From: Deltaproteobacteria bacterium
GTDB taxonomy: Bacteria > Desulfobacterota > Desulfobacteria > Desulfobacterales > G020354645
Direction: 5' to 3'
NCBI GenBank assembly: GCA_020354645.1
Contig: CP070652.1
Span: forward strand, 4,192,629 to 4,256,628
Length of the DNA: 64,000 bases
Below are positions 26,898-34,815 of the stretch, piece by piece (the stretch's first letter is position 1; each line of letters starts with the position of its first letter). The position numbers and the translations under genes are program-made. Under the pieces are notes generated by a model that was not told the DNA's origin, did no database searches, and saw nothing but the letters and a program-made list of their open reading frames with translations.

Positions 26898-27644
26898 TCA
26901 TCCGGATAGTGCACCGGTTGTATGTTTCGGCTGATATCGTAGGGCCAGGGGCCGGGTTCTAAACCGGGGAACAAGAGTAATAACCATGCCGACATAAGCA
27001 CCGAATGGACATCGCTGTATGAGTTTTGACTGTTCCAGACTTTGGGTAAAATTCCCGGAGGGATCGGGGATCTGGCAGACTGTGCGCCAAGAAACCGGGA
27101 CCTGCCCCAAAATGCTCCGAACGGCTTTTTTCAGTTCCCAGATGCCGTAAAACCTTGCATGATTATAGATAGACCTTGTTAACATGCCCCTCAGGCGACG
27201 CTGGATTCCTTTTATGGCGTAACGGTTGAACACACCAATAAATACCCGGTCCTTTGCTACCCGGCAGGCCTCTTCAATTGCTTTGTGGGGATTGTCAACA
27301 AACTCCAGAGTTGTCGAAAAAATCGCATGATTAAAAGAATTGTCGTCAAACGGAAGATCTTCAGCAAAGCCGCGATAAAGACCCACCCGATCTCCCAATT
27401 TTTTTAATGTGATATCGAGCATATACGGAGATGGATCAATCCCTGTCGCCTGAAGACCCAGGTCAACGAATTGTTGCAGCTTTTCTCCAATCCCGCAGCC
27501 AATGTCAATCACAGTCTCCCCGGACACCGGTTTGAGCATATCGAGCATAAGCTGGTTTTCAAGATCAACTTCAAATCTGTTACGCTGATTGTTATACCAC
27601 TGCTCGTAAGCTTTAGCATCTTTGAAATCGAAGACATAGCCCAT
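26898..27644 (-). CDS. Class I SAM-dependent methyltransferase
   Basis: 248-residue cytoplasmic methyltransferase. Motif I is VIDIGCGIGEKL (about 45-56), followed by the acidic GIDPSPYML, motif II-like DLPFDDNSFNHAIFSTTLEFV and a motif III region. This is the UbiE/COQ5-like Methyltransf_11 type. The C-terminal third is basic and less conserved. Substrate cannot be read from sequence. It has a normal ATG; there is no close operon partner. Confidence 0.85.
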   Translation of the reverse strand: MGYVFDFKDAKAYEQWYNNQRNRFEVDLENQLMLDMLKPVSGETVIDIGCGIGEKLQQFVDLGLQATGIDPSPYMLDITLKKLGDRVGLYRGFAEDLPFDDNSFNHAIFSTTLEFVDNPHKAIEEACRVAKDRVFIGVFNRYAIKGIQRRLRGMLTRSIYNHARFYGIWELKKAVRSILGQVPVSWRTVCQIPDPSGNFTQSLEQSKLIQRCPFGAYVGMVITLVPRFRTRPLALRYQPKHTTGALSG

Positions 27645-27834
27645 AATTTGTAATTTAAGGAAAAAATATAGCTATTTCAAGGGGAAAACCACTGTTGTCC
27701 GGCTCTTTCCGCCAAATAACCTCTGCCCCGTTCCCAACAAAAGATGAGCAAATATAAGGCAGGGACTGGATCGCCGGTGCTTAGACGAAGGTTTATTTTT
27801 GTTTAATCGTTACATGTCTTTTTTCAACAAACAT

Positions 27835-29268
27835 TTATTTTTGCCGACGCCGCCTTCTTTTCGGAGCTGATTTATTTGTGCCTTTTTTCAGCTGCGATCC
27901 TGAGCGCGTATTTTGCTCTGGTGGAAAACCGAAAAAAGCGCCCGGGTGGGTTTGTTTCCATGATTTTTCAACCTTATTCAGACGCGTCAATCTTTTTTTT
28001 ACCCGCCCCCGGCCGCGGGCGGTCCTGCCTTTCCGACCCATGGCGGCAATGCAGACCGATCCGCACTTATCCTCGCCGAACCAGTCATCCTCCGGCCAGA
28101 TAACTGGAAGCTTGTACCCCAGCATCTCTTCCAAGGGTTCGAGATGGTACACATATCGTTCACAGGCCAGTGAAATCGCATTACCGGTCTTCCCCGCCCG
28201 GGCGGTTCTGCCGATACGGTGGATGTAATTTTCTGAATCCTCAGGCAGATCATAATTGATCACATGGCTGATGTCTTCGACATGTATTCCTCTTGAAGCC
28301 ACATCCGTGGCAACCAGTATTTTGATGCTCCCATTTTTAAATTGACTCATTAGTTTGAACCGTTTGCGTTGTGGCAGATCGCCGGTAAGCCCTTCAGCAG
28401 GCCACCCGTTGCCCTTCAGTTTCAGAGCGAGCCATTCCACCCCGGCCTTAGTATTTACAAAAATAAGAACCCGAACCCAATCTTCCCTTGTCAATAATCC
28501 CAGAAGAAGTGGCAGCTTTTTATCAAGGCCAATATGAAACAGTGACTGCTCGATACCTTCCACCGTCACTTCTTCCGGTGTAATCGCAATAAACTCTGGC
28601 ACATTCATGTAATCATAAGTGAGTTCCATCACCCGATAGGAAAGCGTGGCAGAGAAAAGCATGGATTGCCGTTTGTCGTAGGAAGGGAGTTGGCGCAAAA
28701 TGTAACGCATATCCTTGGCAAAACCGAGATCCAGAAGACGGTCGGCTTCATCGATGACCACAATCTGGATAGCATCGGTTTTAAACACACCCTGCTTATA
28801 AAAATCAATAATCCGTCCAGGGGTACAGATGACAATATCCACGCCCTTGCTTAGAGTCTTGGCCTGCTTTTGGTAATCGACACCACCGACCACCTGGATT
28901 ATTTTAAAATCGGTGTACCGCCCGAGGGTCGCGGCTTCCTGATAGATTTGGTGGGCCAACTCACGGGTTGGTGCGACAATAACAGCAGCGGGCAGCCCTG
29001 ATTTTCGAGTAGACATCGACAACAGTCGCGTAAAAACCGTTACCAGGAAAGCTGCTGTTTTGCCGGTGCCGGTCTGGGCTTGACCGGCTACATCGCGGCC
29101 GGACAGGGAAACCGCTAAAGTCTGGGCCTGAATAGGGGTGCAATATTTGAAACCGGCGTCTTTCAGCCCTCTCAAAATCCCTGCTGGTAGGCTGAACTCC
29201 TTAAAAAGGGTCCGGGTGAGGAATTTCGGTTTTTCAGCTCGCCGAACAGGTGGTTGTGATTCGGGCAT
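27835..29268 (-). CDS. DEAD-box RNA helicase
   Basis: ATP-dependent RNA helicase of 477 residues. Motifs in order: Q motif FKYCTPIQAQ, I AQTGTGKTA, Ia PTRELA, Ib TPGRI, II DEAD, III SAT, then helicase C with LVATDVASRGIHV and VI HRIGRTARAG. The C-terminal 90 residues are basic and low-complexity (GRKGRTARGRGRVKKR, PKRRRRRQK), an RNA-binding tail. The family is RhlB/RhlE-like; likely roles are RNA decay or ribosome assembly, not resolvable here. AAAGGA precedes the ATG at short spacing. Confidence 0.94.
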   Translation of the reverse strand: MPESQPPVRRAEKPKFLTRTLFKEFSLPAGILRGLKDAGFKYCTPIQAQTLAVSLSGRDVAGQAQTGTGKTAAFLVTVFTRLLSMSTRKSGLPAAVIVAPTRELAHQIYQEAATLGRYTDFKIIQVVGGVDYQKQAKTLSKGVDIVICTPGRIIDFYKQGVFKTDAIQIVVIDEADRLLDLGFAKDMRYILRQLPSYDKRQSMLFSATLSYRVMELTYDYMNVPEFIAITPEEVTVEGIEQSLFHIGLDKKLPLLLGLLTREDWVRVLIFVNTKAGVEWLALKLKGNGWPAEGLTGDLPQRKRFKLMSQFKNGSIKILVATDVASRGIHVEDISHVINYDLPEDSENYIHRIGRTARAGKTGNAISLACERYVYHLEPLEEMLGYKLPVIWPEDDWFGEDKCGSVCIAAMGRKGRTARGRGRVKKRLTRLNKVEKSWKQTHPGAFFGFPPEQNTRSGSQLKKGTNKSAPKRRRRRQK

Positions 29269-29460
29269 ACATTCCTTTATTGTGCGTGCGGGGTGCCGGA
29301 TCCTGAGTGACGGGGCTAACCCGTAAGCAAACTATCTATTTCAAATCTGTTTTTGTAAATAGATCAATTATACATTCTCTCAAAGATTTTTCAAGCGCTA
29401 GCCATCTCCCATTGAAAGGTGCAACTGTGGCCACACTCTCTTTCTATCAAGGAGGACTGC

Positions 29461-29508
29461 ATGCATCCCAATTACTTGCGCTGTCATAACCTTTATGCTA
29501 CCAATTAG
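29461..29508 (+). CDS. Possible 15-codon leader ORF upstream of moeA
   Basis: A strong AAGGAGGA site 5 nt before an ATG opens a 15-codon frame (MHPNYLRCHNLYATN) ending 76 bp before the moeA start. Support is only the ribosome site and location. It could be a leader peptide or accidental. Confidence 0.25.
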   Translation: MHPNYLRCHNLYATN

Positions 29509-29584
29509 GGAAGCCTTCCTGCGGCAAACGGATGAGAAGAATATTTTATTATACAATTCAAAATTCAGCTTTTTTATCACTATC

Positions 29585-30814
29585 ATGACAGAATTTTTCA
29601 AAGTAACCGAACTATCAAAAGTTCTTGAGTACGCTTCGGCCTTCTCCCGCGTTGAAATCGAGGAAGTCCCATTACTGGATACGACGGAACGATTCCTTGC
29701 CGCCGACATTGTTTGCGATCATGATTTGCCGGATTTCCCCCGGTCTACCATGGACGGATATGCTGTGCGGGGATCATCTACTTTTGGCGCCAGTGAGGGA
29801 AATCCTGCCTATCTCAACATCGTCGGCTCTGTGAACATGGGTCAATCTCCGGACTTTACCATCGGACCCGGTGAAGCCTGCCGGATATCAACCGGCGGTA
29901 TGCTGCCTGCTGGTTCGGACAGCGTCGTCATGATTGAGCACACCGAAGCTCTTGATGACACCACCATTGAGGTATACCGAAGTGTTGCCCCCGGCCAACA
30001 TGTAGTGGCGGTAGGCGAGGATATCAAAGAAGGTGAAACCATTCTTTTCAGAGGCAAGAAAATCAGACCTCAGGAAACAGGTTTGCTCGCAGCCCTTGGC
30101 AAAACCACCGTTAAAGTATACAAAAGACCGATAATCGGTATCATTTCATCCGGCGATGAAGTCGTACCGGTGGAAGATATCCCCGGACCGGCTCAGATTC
30201 GCGACATTAACAGCTATTCCCTAGCCAGTCAGATACAGCAAACGGGCGGCATCCCGGTCTTGTATGGCATCGTTCGAGACGATTATACCTTACTTTATGA
30301 TAAATGTGTTCAGGCCCTGACTCAATCCGACATGGTCATAATCTCTGGTGGAAGTTCTGTCGGCGCCCGTGATTTTACGATAGAGGTACTCTCAAATTTG
30401 CCGCAGTCAAGCATACTCGTTCACGGCATATCGATAAGTCCCGGCAAACCGACAATTCTTGCCAAGGCTCAAAACAAAGCCGTCTGGGGAATGCCCGGTC
30501 ATGTGGTTTCGGCCATGATCGTATTTAAGGCAATTGTTCAAATTTTTATTGAACACATTGCCGGCCGCCGTGAGCATCAGCACCCAAAATTAAAACTCTC
30601 CGCTCGTCTCAGCCGAAATCTTTCATCTGCCCAGGGACGGGTCGACTATATCCGTGTCCGTTTAACTGAAAAAGAAGGCCAGCGTTGGGCCGAACCAATT
30701 CTTGGCAAATCCGGACTCATCAACACAATGGTCAAGGCTGACGGATTGATTGCCATCGATATCAATACGGAAGGACTGGACAAAGGTTCGGTGGTGGAAG
30801 TTATACCACTGTGA
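29585..30814 (+). CDS. moeA: Molybdopterin molybdotransferase MoeA
   Basis: Inserts molybdate (or tungstate) into adenylated molybdopterin, the last step of Mo/W cofactor synthesis. The 409-residue product has the four MoeA domains, including FPRSTMDGYAVRG, ACRISTGGMLPAGSDSVVMIEHT, IGIISSGDEVVPV and the MoCF-binding SGGSSVGARDFT segment. The ATG at 29585 matches family N-termini; an upstream extension to 29495 is not supported. The downstream paralogue begins 64 bp after this stop, so the pair is probably co-transcribed. Confidence 0.95.
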   Translation: MTEFFKVTELSKVLEYASAFSRVEIEEVPLLDTTERFLAADIVCDHDLPDFPRSTMDGYAVRGSSTFGASEGNPAYLNIVGSVNMGQSPDFTIGPGEACRISTGGMLPAGSDSVVMIEHTEALDDTTIEVYRSVAPGQHVVAVGEDIKEGETILFRGKKIRPQETGLLAALGKTTVKVYKRPIIGIISSGDEVVPVEDIPGPAQIRDINSYSLASQIQQTGGIPVLYGIVRDDYTLLYDKCVQALTQSDMVIISGGSSVGARDFTIEVLSNLPQSSILVHGISISPGKPTILAKAQNKAVWGMPGHVVSAMIVFKAIVQIFIEHIAGRREHQHPKLKLSARLSRNLSSAQGRVDYIRVRLTEKEGQRWAEPILGKSGLINTMVKADGLIAIDINTEGLDKGSVVEVIPL

Positions 30815-30878
30815 CCTTTTTCTGATGTATGCAAAAATTTATAGCAGTATTCGCAGAACGGCTGGAGTGATTAGAACC

Positions 30879-32813
30879 ATGGATCGTAATGTGTATCTCA
30901 AAATGAAGACGCTTAAGGAAGCTCGGGAAATCCTTTTTCGCCAATTCTCGGACCTCCGAATTTCGTCTTCTGAAATCATCGCTGTTCCAGAAGCTGTGGG
31001 ACGCGTTCTGGCCGAGCCGGTTACGGCCAAGCTTTCTTGCCCTAATTTTCATGCAGCCGCAATGGATGGAATCGCAGTAAAAGCGGATACAACTTTCGGT
31101 GCCAGCGAGGCGAGGCCCAAGGAATTAATTATCGGTCAGGATGCTTTTTTTCTGAATACCGGACATGCAATGCCACAACACACCGATGCTGTCATCATGA
31201 TTGAACACGTCAATATCCTCGATGAGAAACACGTCCAGATTGAGGCTCCAGCATTTCCCTGGCAAAACGTACGTAAAATAGGAGAGGATATTGTGGCAAC
31301 CGAACTTCTCTTTCCTCAAAAACACCGCATCACCCCCTATTGTATCGGCGCCTTACTTTCCGGGGGCATACTTACTGTTTCCGTACTGAAAAAGCCTCAC
31401 CTTTTAATTATCCCCACCGGTTCAGAACTGGTTGATTGGCGTGAATGTGATCTCGATGCCATGCGACCCGGGCAAGTCCTTGAAACCAATTCATTTGTCC
31501 TTGGAAAACTCGTTGAATCGTGCGGCGCAACGTATACTCGCGCCAGTATGTTGCAAGATGATCTAGCCAGTATCAAAGAAGCGGTTGCCAAAGCAGTAAA
31601 AAATGAATTCGACATTGTATTGATTATCGGTGGATCTTCAGCCGGTTCAGAGGATTATGCCAAGGCTGTTATAACCGAACTCGGTGACGTTATTGTCCAC
31701 GGCGTGACTATTATGCCGGGAAAACCGATCCTCATTGGCAATATCAGTAACAAGCCGATCTTCGGGATACCGGGATACCCGGTTTCAGCCATCATTGCTT
31801 TTGAACAGTTTGTGCGCTCCCTGATACACATGATGCAGGGTCAACCGGATGAAGCGCGAACTACTGTTCAGGTTGAACCAACACGAAAGATTGCCTCAAA
31901 GCTCGGTGTTGAGGAATTTCTACGCGTAAAATTGGGTAAAGTGGGCAACCGTATCGTTGCCACCCCATTGCCCAGGGGTGCCGGGTCTATCACTTCGATT
32001 ACAGAAGCGGATGGCATCATCCGGATACCCAATCATATAGAAGGAATTAAAGACCAGGATGTAGTCACGGCTGAACTCTTGCGACCTGTGGAGTCGATCC
32101 GCAATACTATCGTTATTGTAGGCAGTCATGATAACACGCTGGATGTTTTAGCTGATCAACTACGTGCAACATACGGTGCGCTGACGCTTTCCTCCAGCCA
32201 CGTCGGAAGCATGGGCGGACTGATGGCCATTAAAAGGGGGGTATGTCACTTGGCAGGGTCTCATCTGCTGGATACCCAGGACGGTTCATACAATATTTCA
32301 TATATCAAACGATATTTGCCGGAGTTGAGTGCCGATAACCACATACGATTGGTTAATCTTGTTTTTCGGGATCAGGGCCTCATTGTAGGCCGGGGTAATC
32401 CGAAAGGCATCAAAGGGATAGAAGATCTCAGCCGAAAGGATGTCACGTTTATCAACCGCCAAGGTGGGTCCGGTACCAGAATTCTACTCGATTATCGCTT
32501 AAATCAGTTGGGAATGGATCCGGCAACGATTAGGGGCTACGATGCGGAAGAATTTACCCACATGTCGGTGGCCGTTGCTGTAAAGAGCCAGACGGTGGAT
32601 GTAGGCTTGGGAATTTATGCCGCTGCAAAAGCCTTAAATCTCGATTTTATTCCCGTCGTTACCGAACAGTACGATCTGATTATCCCTCAGAAGTATTTTG
32701 AAACAGACAATATCCAACATCTTCTAAAAACCATCAAAACGAAGGAATTTAAAAAACAGGTAGCAGCGCTGGGTGGGTACAGTACTGAAAGGACCGGTAA
32801 AATTATTTTATAG
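30879..32813 (+). CDS. MoeA-like protein fused to a periplasmic-binding-protein-like domain
   Basis: 644-residue fusion. Residues 1-410 are MoeA-like (FHAAAMDGIAVKA, INTGHAMP-type FLNTGHAMPQHTDAVIMIEHV, PTGSELV, GGSSAGSEDYAK). Residues 430-640 match the PBP-like_2 domain used for small-ligand sensing: IVIVGSHDNTLDVLADQL, GGLMAIKRGVCHLAGSHLLD, GLIVGRGNPKGIKGIEDL and FINRQGGSGTR. This architecture is known in archaea and anaerobic bacteria, where it is thought to help select or deliver molybdate versus tungstate. No signal peptide, so the binding domain is cytoplasmic. The start at 30879 is chosen after a stop-rich overlap with moeA. Confidence 0.9.
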   Translation: MDRNVYLKMKTLKEAREILFRQFSDLRISSSEIIAVPEAVGRVLAEPVTAKLSCPNFHAAAMDGIAVKADTTFGASEARPKELIIGQDAFFLNTGHAMPQHTDAVIMIEHVNILDEKHVQIEAPAFPWQNVRKIGEDIVATELLFPQKHRITPYCIGALLSGGILTVSVLKKPHLLIIPTGSELVDWRECDLDAMRPGQVLETNSFVLGKLVESCGATYTRASMLQDDLASIKEAVAKAVKNEFDIVLIIGGSSAGSEDYAKAVITELGDVIVHGVTIMPGKPILIGNISNKPIFGIPGYPVSAIIAFEQFVRSLIHMMQGQPDEARTTVQVEPTRKIASKLGVEEFLRVKLGKVGNRIVATPLPRGAGSITSITEADGIIRIPNHIEGIKDQDVVTAELLRPVESIRNTIVIVGSHDNTLDVLADQLRATYGALTLSSSHVGSMGGLMAIKRGVCHLAGSHLLDTQDGSYNISYIKRYLPELSADNHIRLVNLVFRDQGLIVGRGNPKGIKGIEDLSRKDVTFINRQGGSGTRILLDYRLNQLGMDPATIRGYDAEEFTHMSVAVAVKSQTVDVGLGIYAAAKALNLDFIPVVTEQYDLIIPQKYFETDNIQHLLKTIKTKEFKKQVAALGGYSTERTGKIIL

Positions 32814-32885
32814 TACCCTTATTACCTGATAGTAAACCGAAACGGGGAATAGTTTCCGGCCTGTTCATGATAGAGATAGTGCATC

Positions 32886-33299
32886 TTGAAGTACAAACTG
32901 ATTGACCATACTGCCGATTTGGGCATTCATGTCTTTGGCAAAGATGCCGGCGATCTTTTTGCCAATGCTGCCCGGGCAATGTTTGATCAGATAACTGATA
33001 TCAAAAAAGTAAAAGGCGTTGATAAACATAGCATCCGGGTAAAAGGTTCGGATTGGGCGGATTTAATGGTGAACTGGTTAAGAGAGCTCCTTTATTTTTG
33101 GACGGTGAAAGAAAAGCTGGTAAAATCCGTTGATATTGTTTCCATTTCAGAAGCAAAGCTTTCGGCCGTAATAACCACGGAAACATTTGACACGGCCCGT
33201 CATTCGATAAGGAATGAAATAAAAGCGGTGACTTACCACCAGATTAACGTGGAATATTCAACAACAGGCTGGGAAGCGCAAGTGATATTTGATGTATGA
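32886..33299 (+). CDS. Archease
   Basis: Partner of the RNA ligase RtcB that promotes guanylylation and multiple turnover. The 137-residue product has the family N-terminus YKLIDHTADLGIHVFGKD, a central DWADLMVNWLRELLYFW helix and C-terminal IKAVTYHQINVEYSTTGWEAQVIFDV, including the metal-binding Asp/His residues. The start must be TTG 32886 because an in-frame stop lies three codons upstream. It precedes rtcB by 72 bp, the usual pairing. Confidence 0.93.
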   Translation: MKYKLIDHTADLGIHVFGKDAGDLFANAARAMFDQITDIKKVKGVDKHSIRVKGSDWADLMVNWLRELLYFWTVKEKLVKSVDIVSISEAKLSAVITTETFDTARHSIRNEIKAVTYHQINVEYSTTGWEAQVIFDV

Positions 33300-33371
33300 T
33301 TGGCTTTAATGTTTGAATCTCAGGAATCCGTTAGAAAAAGAAACCCCAACAAAAATTATACGGGCAAGGTA

Positions 33372-34805
33372 ATGGAAATAAAGCAGATAGACAAATATCA
33401 TTGGGAGATTCCCAAAACAGGTAATATGCGGGTACCGGGAATTGTTTATTGCACGGCGGCCATGCTCAAAGGCCCCAAACAAGAGGAACCTTTGAAACAG
33501 GTGGCAAATGTGGCAACGCTACCAGGCATCCAAAAAGCCTCGCTGGCTATGCCGGACATGCACTGGGGATATGGATTTCCCATAGGGGGAGTTGCAGCTT
33601 TTGACTGGAATTCAGGAATCATATCCCCGGGCGGGGTCGGGTATGATATCAACTGCGGTGTCCGGCTGGCAGGAACTGCGCTCACCGAAAGTGAAGTCAG
33701 GTCCAAACTTGAAAATCTGGTCAATTCCCTCTACCGAAACATTCCCTCAGGGTTGGGCTCAAAGGGTTCACTGAAACTTTCTGTTTCCGAGGAGAAAAAG
33801 GTGTTGACCGAAGGTAGCCGGTGGGCGCTGCAACTGGGATTTGGCGAAGAAGCCGATATCGACCACACAGAAGACGGCGGATGCATGCCGCATGCAGATC
33901 CGTTGCTTGTGAGTAATCGTGCCTTGGAAAGGGGTCAAAGACAATTGGGAACTTTGGGATCCGGTAATCATTTTCTTGAAGTAGGCGTGGTAGAGGCGAT
34001 CTATGATGCCAATGTTGCCGCCGTGTTCGGGCTTTTCGAAGGACAGGTTACGCTGATGATTCACTGCGGCTCCCGGGGATTCGGATACCAGGTTTGCGAT
34101 GATTTTCTGGCTGCTATGACCCGCCATGTGCAAAAACTGGATATCGATCTTCCGGATCGGCAGCTTGCCTGTGCCATGATCCGCTCTGAAATGGGAAGGC
34201 GCTATCGAAATGCCATGGCTTGCGCCGCAAATTATGCCTGGGCAAACCGACAGATCCTCCTGCATAAGTCCCGTGATGTTTTCCAGCAAGTATTCGGCAT
34301 TGGGCCACGGGATTTGCAAATGAATCTTGTTTACGACGTATGTCATAACATTGCAAAAAAGGAAGAACATATTATCGACGGTCAGAAAAAAGTAGTGTGC
34401 GTGCACCGCAAGGGTGCCACTCGCTCTTTTCCGCCGGGACATCCATCACTATGTGAAAAATATCGTAATGTTGGCCAACCTGTAATCATACCCGGAGATA
34501 TGGGTACGGCCTCGTATGTGCTGGCGGGCACCGAAAAAGCGATGGATAAAACATTTGGTTCCACCTGTCACGGTGCCGGACGGGTCTTAAGCAGAAAAGC
34601 AGCCAAAAAGGCCAGCAAGGGGCGGGCGATTCACCGCGAATTGGAGGATAAGGGCATCATGGTTCGCTGGACCGGTAAGGGGACGCTGGCCGAAGAGATG
34701 CCGGATGCCTATAAGAATGTTTCCGAAGTGGTGGAAGTCGTCCACGGCGCCGGAATTTCAAAAAAAGTGGCTAGGTTGAAGCCGATAGCGGTAGTAAAAG
34801 GTTAA
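33372..34805 (+). CDS. rtcB: RNA-splicing ligase RtcB
   Basis: GTP- and Mn-dependent ligase joining RNA 2',3'-cyclic phosphate or 3'-phosphate to 5'-OH ends, used for RNA repair. The 477-residue protein has MPDMHWGYGFPIGGVAAFD, the metal ligands in YDINCGVRL and GSGNHFLEVG, HCGSRGFG, and the guanylylated histidine in FGSTCHGAGR. Full family length. An upstream extension to 33300 exists but the ATG at 33372 fits homologues. It converges with the kinase-membrane gene 10 bp downstream. Confidence 0.96.
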   Translation: MEIKQIDKYHWEIPKTGNMRVPGIVYCTAAMLKGPKQEEPLKQVANVATLPGIQKASLAMPDMHWGYGFPIGGVAAFDWNSGIISPGGVGYDINCGVRLAGTALTESEVRSKLENLVNSLYRNIPSGLGSKGSLKLSVSEEKKVLTEGSRWALQLGFGEEADIDHTEDGGCMPHADPLLVSNRALERGQRQLGTLGSGNHFLEVGVVEAIYDANVAAVFGLFEGQVTLMIHCGSRGFGYQVCDDFLAAMTRHVQKLDIDLPDRQLACAMIRSEMGRRYRNAMACAANYAWANRQILLHKSRDVFQQVFGIGPRDLQMNLVYDVCHNIAKKEEHIIDGQKKVVCVHRKGATRSFPPGHPSLCEKYRNVGQPVIIPGDMGTASYVLAGTEKAMDKTFGSTCHGAGRVLSRKAAKKASKGRAIHRELEDKGIMVRWTGKGTLAEEMPDAYKNVSEVVEVVHGAGISKKVARLKPIAVVKG

Positions 34806-34815
34806 GGCCGAATCG

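Noticed and set aside
29400-29584. Molybdenum-cofactor riboswitch ahead of moeA
   Set aside because: I could not find the conserved Moco-RNA core; only a short ORF with a ribosome site is visible.
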